This document shows, one piece after another, positions 9,818-22,100 of a stretch of DNA of 64,000 nt. A program made the position numbers and the translations under genes. The notes beneath the pieces are model-generated. The model saw only the letters and a list, made by a program, of their open reading frames with translations, was not told the origin of the DNA and did no database searches. The stretch is from Deuterostichococcus epilithicus (Eukaryota; Chlorophyta; Trebouxiophyceae; Prasiolales; Stichococcaceae): positions 1,674,009 through 1,738,008 of the forward strand of contig JAVTLE010000021.1 of NCBI GenBank assembly GCA_033439295.1. Reading direction: 5' to 3'. Position 1 is the first letter of the stretch. Each line of letters opens with the position of its first letter.

Positions 9818-12800
9818 CTACGGGGCGACGGCGGCGCCGTGGTGCAGGCGCAACGTGGCAGCAGCTTCCTGGTCAAGTGCCCGCGCCCGTTTGACGCTGC
9901 CCGCCTGCTGTAGCAAGCCGGCCAGCTTTAGCTGGCCATGAGCCACTGCCGTGCTGCCTGGCCCGTACGACCGTGTCAAGGCGTCCAGGCTGGCGGTACA
10001 CTGCACCGCTGCCGCTGATGTGTCGCCGCACGCCAAGAGCGCGTCCGCAAGCGCGTCCGCAGTGGCGCCCAGCAGCTCGTTGGCTGGGTGCAGGCGCCGG
10101 CGGCGGCGCTGTGTAGCACACCGATGAAGTACTCAGCAGACTGAAGGCTACAGCATGGCTGTCAGCGTCTGGACAGCATCGCCAGGAGTACGTGATCAAG
10201 TCCTCACCCGCTGGCACTCCAGCAGCATGGCGACCGCGTCGGCAGGATGTGCGGCGTCTGATGCAGACTCGAACAGCGCAGTTGCTTGTCTCAGCTCCTG
10301 CAGCGCCGAATGGCGCTGCTGCTGGGCCACGCCGGCCTTGCACCTGCACTGCCGCGGCCAGAAATCTGCTACATCGATGCCCAGGACATTCTGAAGAAAG
10401 CTTCGGTTGCCGTGCGGCGGGCTGTTGCGCCATGGAGTTGCCTTGTGAGGGCATCCAGGTACCTTGCTCACGAACGCCACGAGTGCAAACTCGCCTGGTG
10501 CACTCCTCCTTGAGCCAATCCGCCGGAACGTCATGCAGCGAGGTCAGCTGCACGACTTGGCCAGAGAGCGCGATGGCGCCGTCGCAGCCGTCCGCCACAC
10601 ACGCCAGGCCGACCCTGGCTGCCTCCGACGCTGCATTGCTGCCTACGCAGGCGTGGCACCTGTGCCCAAGGGTGCACACACGAAGCTGATGGACGCATTG
10701 ATCGGACCTTTTTGCGCCGTAAACACCACGAATTCCGCAAAACCTGTTCTCATGGTTGCATGGGTGCCGAAAAGCGGCGCCAGCCAGACGGTGCAGGGAG
10801 ATGGTCGAGCAGAAGTTGTCGAGGGGCCACTGCGGACCTGCAGGTGAATTGATACTGCTGCCGGAGCATCCGCTGGCGCAGCGGCGTGATGTGCTCGCTG
10901 GCCTGCGGGCCATAGCAGTGCAACAGCTCGTCGCCGGGGTCCATATCCCGCAACACCCTCACGACCAGCCTGCTGCCCTGCAAAACCACGGGTGGAAGCG
11001 GCATCACCCGAAGCCCCTTTCATGCGGCTCAGCGCTTGGCACAGATCGCTGAAGTGAAAGAGATCCCCTTCCCTTTGCCTTCGGTGCAAAGCTGCTGCAG
11101 CAGTGACCATGTGTGCACTGCAGCCGCCGAGGCCCATGGAGCCTTGCGCATTTCCGGCAGGCTCTTTCACACGAGGGGGCTCGACGACACCAGCAGGCAA
11201 GCACTCGCCTCAAACGTCATGGACGTATTCGGCGCGCAGGAGTGGTTGAGCAAGGCCGCCGCCGGGTACAGCGCCACGGCCCGCCGGTCCTCAGCACACC
11301 GCAGAATTGGCGGCACGACGGCGACGCCATTGACAACCGCCTGCCACGTCGTCATTGGCTGGTCGGCCTTGCATTCAGATGGCTCAACAGACGCATGATC
11401 CATCACCCGGGTAGCCAAAGCTGCAAGTGAGAATAACTACATGAGCTGCCAAACAGGGGCAAGGGGAGTGGAAAGTGCCTGCCTGGCACAGCACCAGCAG
11501 CACCGCCGCCGCAGACGCTGCAGTGTCCTCGTGCCGCAGCGCATCAGCGCCACGCCGGGAGCAGACTGCCGTCAGAACCGCGACGACGGCCAGCTCCGCC
11601 AGGCGCCTGGCGGGCTGCGTCTGCCAGTGGGTCTCCAGTGAGGCAACGTGCGCCGCCAGCCCATCCTGCATGTGTTGCACTATTTTCCTCAGCTGCCTTC
11701 ATTGCTCGTCCGGAGGCCCAGCCGCTCGGCAGTGACCATAGGCCAAACTCTGGCAGCCTTTCGTGCGCCCGCATCACCGCTAGAGGCTTACTTTTGGCAT
11801 GAGCCTGGAGGCACACGGAGTCGGCAAAGCATGCAGGAGCACCTGAGCCTGCATTCTCCGGACGGCGCGACTTGCCAGAACTGCGTCCTGCGGCAGCAGC
11901 AGGGTCCAGGGCACGCTGCACTCGCAGCTACCCGGCCGGTGCGCAGCCGCCGCCCGGCAGCGGGCGCCGCAGAACAGCGCCAGGGGGCAATGGGCACACG
12001 GCAGCGGTGCCAGCGGTAGCGGCGCCGCGCAGTGGCTGCACAGCTGCACAGCAGAAGGCGGGTCTGATGCTGGTGGATCCCTGGCAAGTGATGGTCTGCA
12101 GGCAGCGGCTGAGAAGCTGGGGTGTGCGTGAGCAAGCTGTGCTGCATTGAAAAGTCGCCGTGAATCGCTGCGAGCTTGCAGCTCAATCACAGAGGCAGAG
12201 CTGTCGGCCACCTCGTGCCTGCGACGCTTGCTGATGGCGAGAGCAAACGGCGAGTCTGTCAGCACGACAGAGCCCGCAGTCAGGGGCTCTGCCGCCACCA
12301 GCGTCCGTCCGACGCCAGGCTTCACCGCCACTGTGGGCAGCCATTTGTGAAGTCAGGCACTATTGAGCAAGATAACATATAGTGACAAGGGTGCTGAATA
12401 CGCATCAAGTGCCGCCTCGAGTAGCAATTAGACAATGCTCACCATGCAGATGCGGGGCATGTGTGGCCAGTAGTTCCTCCAGGCCAACACCACTCTCCTC
12501 ATCTGGCCTGCGCACGTCTGCACTGCTCTGCCGTCCGCCACCGCCAATGACTGCCAGAGCCCGGGCTTGCCAGAACGCTGCCTAAATTGGAAGCATTACC
12601 ACAGTCTCAGCCCCTCCAACATCAGTTCATTCTTCCTAGCATCAGTCAGAGCACGAACCAGCCAAAACAAAATCGTGCCTTGGGATAGGTTGGGTCCAGG
12701 CGGGACGCCTCCTGGCAGTGCTCCAGTGCCGCCTCTGCGTTGCCGCTGTCTAGCGACAGCAGGCAGTTTGCAGCATTGGTGTGCACCCGCGCCGCATGCT

Positions 12801-13439
12801 GCTGCTGACTCGCCTGTGTCTCGTCCACGAATCGCAGCGCATCTATGTGCAAGCGCAGCACAATGATTAGGCTGCTGCGTATCATATGAAAGTCATGACG
12901 CTCAGATTGCCAAGCTGACCGCCTCGTGAAAAACATGGCGTATGAACCTGTGTAGTGGCGCAACGCCTCTGCCAACCGGCCGCATTTGTAAGACACGTTG
13001 CCGTCCTCCTTGCAGCCGAGGGACGTCTCAAGATCTGCCACTGCACCCTGCGAATGTGTCATTCGCTCTTTGCGTGCCGTTCGCATAGCACGCACAGTCT
13101 ACCATGCGATGACGCACATTCAGGCTGCGGTGCAATCTTGCATCGCGGTGCCGCAGCGGCAACAAGCCTTGCAAAGCTTCTGCCACATGCATGTCTCACC
13201 TTCACATCCTCAGAGACAAGATCCCCAGCAACAGCGTCCAATTCCGAAGAGCTGCTGAGCTGGGCGTGCACCGTCTGCACGAAGTGTTCAAGGCTCCCCG
13301 AAGGTTGCAAATCGGCAGAACGAGAAAGCACAGCCAGCAGACGGTCGATCGGTCCCATCAGCGAACGGTGAGGCACATCTGTTGGGTTCTGGAGGGCATG
13401 GGAATGCAGCATTGCGCCTTCTGACGGTGACGCTGACAT
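9818..13439 (-). CDS. SMYD4-like protein: TPR, split SET domain and MYND zinc finger
   Basis: Twelve exons close in phase: 13200-13439, 12948-13047, 12679-12842, 12443-12581, 12191-12330, 11843-12043, 11479-11665, 11209-11420, 10838-10977, 10491-10614, 10208-10390, 9818-10108 (706 aa). N-terminal TPR helices include LGCKEDGNVSYKCGRLAEAL and HCQEASRLDPTYPKA. The SET domain begins VKPGVGRTLVAAEPL. It is interrupted by a MYND-type finger (CSHC, CAHC, FCGARC, then H and C) and resumes at AALLNHSCAPNTS and DPGDELLHCYGP, the S-adenosylmethionine/substrate motifs. A post-SET Cys cluster (CVADGC) and C-terminal TPRs with YGPGST follow. SMYD-family proteins are lysine methyltransferases; SMYD4 targets are poorly defined. 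Three introns (donors at 12678, 11478, 11208) fit only GC-AG splicing. The first of these has a weaker GT alternative that changes a few residues. Confidence 0.88.
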
Positions 13440-13868
13440 GCAAACTGACTGCCCGTACTCGTACGTAGCCCACGATAAGTAGGGCTATGGTCCTACGACC
13501 TCCAAGTGTTTCCTCCAGGCACATGGACCTCCGTCCATGGACCTCCATAAAGTTCACGATGCTTTCAACGGCAGATCCTCAGGACAGTACAGGACAGAAA
13601 CTGAACGACAGCAACCGCGCATTCGGTTCAGTCAACACTCAAGCCGAGGTGGTATAGGTACTGTACAAGCATGAAATCTCGTCTCACACTCGCACCCTGC
13701 TCATCCGCGACGTATGCAAAACCATCAGCACGCTCAGGCATCCCGCGCCAGCTCACTCGCTCGATCGATCAAGCCTCCCGCAGCCCTCCCACCCCTGACG
13801 CCTGTTCCGGTTCCTGCCATTCCCTCAAACGTTCACCCACTCGCATCGCTCAGCGTGTTGGCGCGCTC
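13440..13868. other. Intergenic: SMYD4-like promoter / 5' leader
   Basis: Contains a direct repeat of CATGGACCTCC at 13522-13532 and 13536-13546 (period 14). No gene is seen. Confidence 0.5.
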
Positions 13869-14944
13869 TCACAGGAGCGCCGCCATGTGCGGCAGCAACC
13901 CCCGCCCGTCCTGCTGCATTGCTGGTGCCTCTGACTCCAGGGGCACCTCCTCGATGCCCTCCATGCAGGCGGCCTGCGCCTCGGCGGCCTGCGCCGCCAG
14001 GCTGCCGGATGACAGGCTAGCATTTAGCGCCCGCACTGTGGCAGAGCACGTGTGGTGCATCATGATCGCCGGCGCCGATGGCTGCCGCACCAGCGACGAC
14101 TGCCCCAGCAGCTGCACAGTGTCGTCCAGCAGCCTGCTCAGACTCGCGGTATCGCCCGCTGCCGCCGCGCCGCCGCCCACCCGCCTGCTGGCCGCATCTG
14201 CGGCAGCCATGTTCGTGCACACCCCGCTCATGTTCTCATTGCGGTGCTGCCGCCCCTCATTGCAGTTCTCCATTGACAAATGCCGAAGCTGCCGCTCCGC
14301 TCTCCTGCCGCTGTGCTCACTGCCGCTGCTGCTCTGCCCGGGGATGGTGAGCGGCGGTGTGGCGCGCCACTGCCGGGCCGCGGGCGGCGTGCTCCTGCGC
14401 TCTGCCTCGCCGCTGCCGCTGCACGCGTCCTGCTGCCGCTTGAGGGACTCGCGCTCGAGTGACTGCCGTTTCGGCTCCGAAACGGCGCCCGAGCTGCTGT
14501 GCACCCGCTTCAGTCCGCGATGCGAGCTCTCCTCCTGCAATTGTCGATCGACCCCGCGTTGAGAGATGCTGCCTTTGCGGAAGTCATCTGGCAAACGCAA
14601 ACCTGTGCTGAGCGCACGCAGATTTTCACAACACAGCAGATTTGCATCGTGCCGAGTATGACACCTGCTCTCTCTCCTCCTCTTCTCTCCTCTCCAGCGG
14701 CGCCGGCAGGTTGGGCGGGAAGGACTTGCCAAACCGCCCGTACGGCGAGCCCTGTGGCATGCCGTGCATGGGCGGCCGCCCCGGGCGCGCCGGTGGCCAG
14801 CGGCTGGCATACCGCTGCTGCTGCGAAGCCGCCGCCGCTGTCTGCTGCTTCTGCGGCTTTGGCGGTATCAAGTACAGGTTGGAGCGCGCCCACTCGTCCA
14901 GGTTCTCAGGCTCGCCGCTCTCCGGCAGCCAGCTGAGCAGCCAC
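13869..14944 (-). CDS. Unrecognised low-complexity protein, 5' end unresolved
   Basis: Two coding stretches are likely. The upstream one enters at 14944 after a CAG acceptor and encodes WLLSWLPESGEPENLDEW, LYLIPPKPQKQQ, a Gln/Pro/Arg-rich part and GRFGKSFPPNLPAPLERR, up to a possible donor near 14688. The downstream one runs to a stop at 13869 and encodes GLRLPDDFRKG, many Ser/Arg/Glu residues and a helical end (SLSRLLDDTVQLLGQSSLV). The obvious splice (CAG/GTGTCA to CACAG near 14608) does not keep the downstream frame, so one junction is unknown or there is a sequence error. No ATG fits the upstream stretch, so at least one exon is missing. I recognise no domain. A nuclear or scaffold role would be a guess. 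Confidence 0.45.
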
Positions 14945-15665
14945 CTGCGCCCGGCCAAACATGCACGTTTGGTGTTGATCAGGTTGCACACTCATCTCGC
15001 ATGGATGTGCTGTCCTCTGCAACTCGTAGCAGACAGACAGCACTCTGGGACTGTGGCCAACTGTGGGAAGCTGGGGTAGCACCACACTTTGGCAGGACGA
15101 TTGCGAGGCCTTGCGACAGTACACCGTCGAGACACCAAAAACCTCCCTCGATCAGCACACGGCACAGCGATTGGCACCTCGTAGCACTCGGGACGCCCAT
15201 GTCGCAACCCTCGCATCCAGCAGTTCTGTCACGCTGTCACACGCCTCTCTCCACGCTCCTGGCTGGCGCTACGCTCTGAATGTAGCGCCAGCTCATTCCC
15301 ACACTCAATCGTGCAGCCACAGGCTCGCCTCGGCGAAACTCAATTCGCAGGACAGCGGCGCGCTTTGTGGCAGGGTTGCAGGTCGATCCGAGCGATGTGC
15401 CGCCGAAGCTGCCACCGTGCCGTTAAGTCATGGGTCGGATCTGGACGAGTGGCCGCTGGCTGGGCCTCAAAGACGAGAAGTGAACCCGGCGATTGCATGC
15501 GCGATCTGGGCACGATCTGCGAGGACCTCCCATATTCACCCTTGCGCCAGGGGTCGTCAACAGTCACCGAGCGCCCTTCAAAAGTGGACGGACGAACGAT
15601 ACGCAACACCTGCTGTGGCACATCGGGCGATACGTAGAACTTGACCTTTCGACACCTTTTGCGAC
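14945..15665. other. Intergenic between the unrecognised gene (-) and BASS (+)
   Basis: Probably holds the missing 5' exon(s) of the minus-strand gene and the BASS promoter. A perfect 11-bp inverted repeat lies at 15262-15292. Open frames on the minus strand at 15340-15640 lack splice support and are not called. Confidence 0.45.
15262..15292. repeat. Perfect 11-bp inverted repeat
   Basis: GCTGGCGCTAC at 15262-15272 and GTAGCGCCAGC at 15282-15292, separated by 9 bases. It lies about 375 bases upstream of the BASS start codon, in the divergent promoter region. Confidence 0.7.
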
Positions 15666-18600
15666 ATGGCGCTCACGATGCGCATCGGTCCGAGGAGCGG
15701 CGTTCAGGTCAGGCAGCCGGCAGCCCAGTGCATGCCGCTGCAGAGCCGCAGGTCCGCTGCCGCGCCCGTCGCCAGCCTGCGGTGCGCGCCGGACGCTCGC
15801 CCGATGGTGCACAGGCCGCAGACGGGTCAGACCGCCGTCCTCAGGTGGGCTGACTGATCGACGAACGTGATCTGGCTGGCCAGAAGTGTCGAGGTCTTGA
15901 TTGTTGCTGGACACTCTGATAGAGTCGCCGTGCTGCGAGAAAACTAGTTTTTGCAGAGCGTGGGCCGTGCGTCTTGGCCTTCAGGCAACAGGAGCGCGCC
16001 CGCGGCGGCCCCTGCGGCTCCACCGACTCCTTTGCCGCCGTGCCGCAGCCGCCCACGTCGCCGCAGGGCTTCGATAAGTTTGTGGAGACGCTCACGACCA
16101 TGTTCCCCGTCTGGGTGCGCTGACAACTCATGTGTATGTGTTGGGACATGACCTAGATGAACTACCGGCCATGCAGAATATGCGCCCTGCCGCCGCCCAT
16201 ATGTCCTGATGCCGTTCATGACCGCTCCCGCCAGGTCATTCTGGGCGCCACGCTCGGCATCACGCGGCCGTCGGCGGTCACGTGGCTAGACAGCAACCTG
16301 TTCACCTACGCCCTCGGCTTCCTCATGCTGTCCATGGGCCTGACACTGACGGTCGAGGACTTCAAGAAGGTATGGCAAGAAAGTTTGCACGCTCGCTCTG
16401 CCACGGTATTGAACGTATCATTTCAAATGCAAGCATGATTGCGTTCCCCGCTCCTGACACCGTGCTGCGACTGGAAACTGACCGGTCTCCGCTGCTTACT
16501 TGGCGCGCAGTGCCTCGCGACACCGGTGCCGATTGCCGTGGGCTACTTTGGCCAGTATTTCATCAAGCCGCTGCTGGGCTTCCTCATCGCCAAGGTGTAA
16601 AGACCTGGACTGATCGTGCACTTGCAAAGAAGTGCCGCCCTCAGAGTTTGGCGCCAGTCACTGCAGCCGCTGCCACAGCTGTCTTCCCCTTAGAGGCCTG
16701 AGCTGCCGCATGCTACTCAAGCATTTTTGTGCAGCGCATTCCTGCTGCTGGCGTCTCTCATTTGCCCACGTTCAGGCAACATGCATAACGCCAATCAAAT
16801 ACAGGTGCTCAACTTGTCGCCGGCGCTGGCGACCGGCCTCATCCTGGTGTCGTGCTGTCCTGGCGGCCAGGTGCAACCCTGTTTCATTGCTTAACGTGTT
16901 GTCCTCCCCCTGCACGTGGCGGCTGCCTGGGACCAGGTCCCAGGTAGTCACGCCCATTATATATGCCTGGCTGATCAATGCCACAACCTGATGCACTGGC
17001 GGCGCAGGTTGCTTGTATTGGCTGCCCGCGCATTGAACGCATGGCAAGGCTGAACCTTCCCCTGACGCTGCTGGTGGCGCCACTGGATGCTACCCGCAAG
17101 ACCTCGACGCATCTGTCAACCTGCAGGCGTCGAACGTGGCGACGTACATCGCGCATGGTGATGTTGCGCTGTCGGTGCTGATGACCACGGCTTCCACCGT
17201 CGGCGCCATCTTCATGACGCCCTTCCTCACCAAGCTGCTCGCGGGCGCCCTCGTGCCCGTCGACGCCTGGGTGCGCCCCGAAAACCGTTCGCGCTGCATA
17301 GTTGCCTGTGACATTCTTCAAGCCCTATCTGACACCCTCCACGCCTGTGCCTTGTCCAAAGGCCATCCGCGTTGCCTCTGCCAGCCAGCAGCTGCTTTCG
17401 CAGGATCGGGTCCACCAGCAGGGCAACGCCGCTGCCGCATCCGGCGTCAACACGCGCCCAGGCAATGACTGCCACCGGCGGGCATCGCCGACGCTCTGTT
17501 GCCTGCGCCGCGCAGGGTCTGGCGATGTCCACCTTCCAGGTGGTGCTGGTTCCCACCATTCTGGGCGTCACCTTCAACGAGCTGTTCCCCACCATCGTGA
17601 AGAAGGTCACGCGCGTTCTGCCGCTCATCGGCGTCGTGCTCACAACGCTGCTGTGCGCCTCCCCCGTCGGCCAGGTGTCCGAGGTCCTCAAGTGCGCGCC
17701 TCCCCCTCTCCGTCAGTTTTGTCACCTCTGTCCATTCCCCCTTCCCAATCTACCAAATCCAGCAGCAGTGCTCCGGCGGCAGCGCGCGCCCCTCGCCCTC
17801 CTGCTGATGCGCTCCCACGACACTGCCTTGAATGGGTGGACGGTGGCCACCGGGTGCCATGAGCGGACGACTTCCAGGCATCCGAACGCGGGCTCCCCGC
17901 TGCAGCCTGGGGACCCTCTCCCAGGCCGAGTCCGCATTGCACAGCACCATCTGCACTCGGGAGGGCTGACAGCGGAGCTGTGAGCGTCGTGCGGCCTGAG
18001 CGCGCACCGAGCCATGCATGTGGCACACCCGTATACCTCCACCCCTGGCTCCGCTCGTGTGGCCGCAGGACCATGGGGCCGCAGCTGGCGATGCCGGTGG
18101 CGCTGCTGCACGCCTTCGCCTTCGGCATGGGCTACTGGCTGTGCAAGTTCCTGGGCTTCAACGAGAAGACCGCCCGCACCGTGTCCATCGAGACTGGTGC
18201 GCTGGAGGCGCCCCCCGAGTGGCACTGCTGACGGCTGCGGGCACACGTGGACTGGGCTTCGGCCCGCGAGTGTGCGTCATGGTGGCGGACCGGTGACCGC
18301 AGACAAGCCATGCAGAACGTGGATCGGGGTACTGCTGCCACGGCTGGCGCCTGCTGTGCCTGCAATTGGCTGTGCCATACTGCAGGCTGACGCTATTCCG
18401 TGCTCGTGCCGCAGGCATGCAGAGCGCAGCGCTGGGCTTCATGTTGGCTCAGGCGCACTTTGCGGACCCCCTGGTGGCCGTGCCATCTGCCGTGTCAGTC
18501 GTCTTCATGGTGAGCGCCGCTGCTAGTCCCGCTGCGCCCGCCTGTGTCACCAGCATCATCCATCATCAGCATCACCCAGCATTCATCCAGCAATGCACGG

Positions 18601-18990
18601 CAGATTGGTCGTGTGGATGTCGATCATCGACGAGGCATCGAACTGATTGATTGGGACTGCCATTCACAATGCAGGCCCTGGGCGGCTCCGCCCTTGCTGT
18701 GTTCTGGCGCACCCGTCCAGGTGTGTGACTTCTAGCTCTCGGTGCGCTTGTGCCGGAACACTGCTGGACACAGCCCACTTGCAGAACAAACACCTCCAAG
18801 GCTCGCTGCACAGCATTGTGGCATTGGGAGTGGCTGCAATTGCCTGCAGCAGCAATCGTATGCATACCCCATTCGCGAAGCGTCGATATCCATGTAGCAT
18901 GACCCGGGGTATCAGGTACTCTGTGTTGACTGGCGCCTGGTGCTGCTGTGTGCAGTCGACCCGAATGAGGGCCTGGAGAAGTCCATGTAG
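15666..18990 (+). CDS. Plastid BASS-type (bile acid:sodium symporter family) transporter
   Basis: Eleven exons close in phase: 15666-15844, 15985-16114, 16235-16369, 16511-16594, 16805-16870, 17127-17270, 17516-17691, 18069-18196, 18415-18509, 18675-18720, 18956-18990 (405 aa). Residues 1 to about 60 are Arg/Ser/Ala/Pro-rich, a chloroplast transit peptide. The membrane core has [52 protein letters not shown] (the conserved CCPGG of helix 4), [20 protein letters not shown] and [18 protein letters not shown]. These are the sodium- and substrate-site motifs of BASS. Plant BASS2, a relative, carries pyruvate with sodium across the plastid envelope; other members carry other organic anions, so the substrate is open. 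The last exon is tiny; reading through at 18720 would instead end the protein three codons later. Confidence 0.92.
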
Positions 18991-19921
18991 AGTGCCAAGC
19001 GCACAGGTCGTTCAGCGGCGACCTTGCTGGGTCGCCGCCGCCAACGCATCAAGACCGCTGCTCGGCTGCCAGGGAAACCTGGTGGTGGCCATGCATCAAC
19101 TGATTTCCTAGCCTCTTATGTGCATGCTCCTAAGCACCCGAGCACGACCGAATACATTCAATTGAATTGCTGTGCTGCTGCTGCATTTCTGTGTTCCTCT
19201 GCACCCGCCCGTGCGTCTTGAACCTCGCTTCGTTTGGTATGTCTGGTCTGGGAGAGAGCCGTGTGAGCAATCGTAGATGTAGCTGGTGCAGTTATTGATC
19301 GTCCGTGTGCAGTCACTCAGTTGCAGTCACTCAGTTTAAACGACGAAACAATGGTGATCTGACAACCAGCAACAGCCAGGTTTTGTTTCGTCGCCTGCAC
19401 CCAGACATGCTGCCGTGCCATGCCGTGCTCTCCTCGCCCAAAAGTTCCAAGAACCTGTGTGCAGACTGGCACATTCCTTATACCTAGAGGGTGGTCGGCT
19501 ACCTACAGGGTGGTCGGCACTGGACTGCAGCCCGCAGGTTCCCCCTGCACTTCTCTTTGTAGCTGTCTCCCTCTGTTCGAACCTGATTCTCAGCATGTCA
19601 TTGCCAACACACCAATCGTGGGTGCCGCATGCAGTCGCTGCAGCGGCGCCTACTGCCTGAATGCACCATCTGCCTGAAACTGCGCGATTGAGCGCTTGCA
19701 CTCTGTCGCGTCCATGCGCCTCTCAGTGCCGCCCCCGCTGCTGCGCAAAGACTGCTGCTCCGATAGCTGCTGCGCCGAGCAGCAGCTTGACAACTGGTAT
19801 CCTCCTGTGCACAGCACACATACTGGTTTGCTTGCAAGTCCACTCATCAACTCTGCACGCTGAGGCTATTATGAGTAAGGGTGTTACCGCAAATTACTGT
19901 TCGCAAAGCGTGCATTCCAGC
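18991..19921. other. Convergent 3' intergenic region with short tandem repeats
   Basis: Between the BASS stop (+) and the C2-gene stop (-). It contains a perfect 14-bp tandem duplication (19308-19335) and a duplicated AGGGTGGTCGGC near 19487-19518. No gene is seen. Confidence 0.5.
19308..19335. repeat. Tandem duplication of a 14-mer
   Basis: TGCAGTCACTCAGT occurs twice head to tail (19308-19321 and 19322-19335). Confidence 0.75.
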
Positions 19922-21320
19922 TCAGCCAGCAAATCGTACGCACCCCTTCTGCTGTGCAGGCTCGTCGTTGCCCTGAGGCGCCTGCAATGCCTCTGCGGCG
20001 GCATCCTTGCTGTAGCTCTTGAACGACAGGTTGGGCATGAAGGGCGCTGGCGTGTCGCCTGCTCACAACAGTGGCAAGGCTCGAAACAACAGCAGCAGTT
20101 CAGGTGCCAAGAACAGCAGACAGTCGCCACGGTCACACTCCAGGCCCGACCGCAGAGGCCCTGCCTGAGAGGCGCCCGCAATGTGGCCCACAATCCGCTT
20201 GAAGAGAACTAGATGCGATGGACCAGAGCACGGCACGAGGTTGCCGGTCAGTCGAAACCCGTAAGCCAAGTCTGCAGCGGGAGCGCGCGCCTGAGGCGGC
20301 GTCCTCAACAGACTCTGTGGAGAAATTCATGGCGACGCGGATGAAGCCGCCCTCGCCGCCGTTCTTGGGCTTGAACAGCTCGAAGTACTTGTCGATGGGC
20401 ACCGCGTCCAGGATGTCGTCCACGTAGATGCCTGCACAGTGGCGCCGCACAGAGCGCCGCTCAGTCAGGTGGCCGCACCGGGAACCTTAAGCCATGAGTC
20501 CGCTCTGCATGCACCAGGCTCGATTCTCGCCAGCCCCCACAGCGCCTTGCATCGCGCTGCGTCAGGCAAGTTGGCGCACGCAACCATCCGTCAATGGCAT
20601 GTTTGCGTGCCCTCTGATGCAGAAAGCGCACGCACCGCAGGCGGCGACGACGGAGGTGCCGACGCTGCTGCCGCTGCGCTTCTCTTTGCAGAGCATGATG
20701 CGCAGCTCACTCGCGCCCTCCAGCACCTCACTGCAGGGCGGCTAGTGAAGGGTCACTGGAGATTGGCAAGCACTTCAGACAGTGGCGTCCTGGCATGCAA
20801 ATTCCTGCAGGTCCATGCGGATCAAGGTTGCCAAAACGCACCATGTGAGATCCTCCTGCCAGCTGATCTGACTGGACAGCACCCGCTTCATGGAGGAGGC
20901 GACCTGCACCGTCGGGGTTCAACGTCGGCAGGAAGCAACCTCACCTGCTAATGCTCAGCCGGGGTCATGCAGCAATTCAGCGATGAGCAGGGCACTGTGC
21001 TAGGAGTCCGCTCTGTCAGCACGTAGCTGTCACCTTCACAGTGCGTGTGCCCCCGCCCCCGCCGCCCCGAATCTCGACTGCGGATTGAAGAGTCAAACAC
21101 GATGTCGGATGACCCTCACTCTTCTCAGAATTGCCCACGGATCGTCCCAACAGGCCACTGAACACGCATCCGGCAATGGCGTGCAGATGCGCTGCGCGAG
21201 TGGCCCACCTTTGACGAAGCCCTCGTAGAAATTGGGGTCCCACACCTCCTCCTCATCCTTATTGCGGCCGGAGGCCTCTGCCACCGTGATGACCAGATAG
21301 CCGCGCACTTTCTCTGCCAT
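19922..21320 (-). CDS. Small single-C2-domain protein
   Basis: Six exons close in phase: 21209-21320, 21034-21077, 20842-20903, 20636-20730, 20291-20431, 19922-20058 (196 aa). The start is ATG at 21320 (MAEKVRGYLVITVAEASGRN). Strand-like segments follow in C2 order: EGFVKVEIRGGGGGG, RTVKVASSMKRVLSSQISW, EDLTCEVLEGASELRIMLCK, GTSVVAACGIYVDDILDAV, YFELFKPKNGGEGGFIRVAM. A hydrophilic Ala/Gln-rich tail ends the protein. C2 domains bind phospholipid, often with calcium. Here the usual acidic calcium loops are not obvious (a DEEE run sits in loop 1), so calcium dependence is uncertain. The last intron fits only with a GC donor (CAG/GCGCGC at 20290). It is divergent from the POMP gene. Confidence 0.72.
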
Positions 21321-22100
21321 TGCACCGCCGCCCTGTGTGACCTGCCACCCGAACGCCTCTGAGTCCTTTGCCCGCGTCAGCCATTCGGTCCGCAATTCTT
21401 GGCATGATTTGCAGGTGTGCCGCAGGCAGCGTGATCGTGCGCGCGGCATGGAGCCCCACGGAGTCGCTGATAGAAGCGTTCAAAAGAGATGGAGATTGCA
21501 GGCCCGGCTGGGTCTGCTCACCTGCCGAGCAACAATCAGATGAGCAGTGAAAGGCTATAGAGTCGTCAGAGTCTTGCTCGTACGCCGGGATGCAGAGCCA
21601 GCTGCACAGCGATCTGTGGGATTGCCTGCCCGTCTGCCTCGCACGCAACGCCCGCGCGCTGTCAGATTGCCGACTGGGCGCAGATGGAACAGTGAATGCC
21701 CCTCACAAGCTGATGTTGCTGCTGGCCAGCGACACGATCATGCGTTGCCCGCGACAGCATGCAATCTCGATGCCGATCGCGCACTGACTTTACCGAGCTC
21801 ACACGTCCTCCTTACTGGACTTCAGGACTCGTATGTACTGGACTCACTTCGAGGCTTCGAAGGGCGCTGGGACCTGGCCTTGCACACACTACTCCGATTA
21901 CTTTGGATTACTTGCTGCAAACGTCTAACACGTGTTAAAAACAGGCCTGCAAAGCACAGTTTCGAGAGCACTCATCAACTTCGACAGGTTTCGAGCACCC
22001 GGTTCAGAGCTTTCACGGCCAGAAGCCTCACCTTAAACTCATCAACGCAGCCAGCAACTCTGCATCAAGGCTTGCTGCCCGAATCCCTAGACATAACAGG
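21321..22100. other. Divergent promoter region between the C2 gene and POMP
   Basis: About 780 bases. No coding stretch here has both an ATG and splice support. It presumably carries both 5' leaders and promoters. Confidence 0.45.

Noticed and set aside
14945-14991. Start of the unrecognised gene at 14991
   Set aside because: The first codon there is GTG and the stretch ends in a CAG acceptor, so it is more likely intron.
15340-15914. Minus-strand frames (such as one with TVDDPWRKGEYGRSS) upstream of BASS
   Set aside because: They overlap the BASS first exon on the other strand, have no clear start, and cannot be joined in phase to the neighbouring minus-strand gene.
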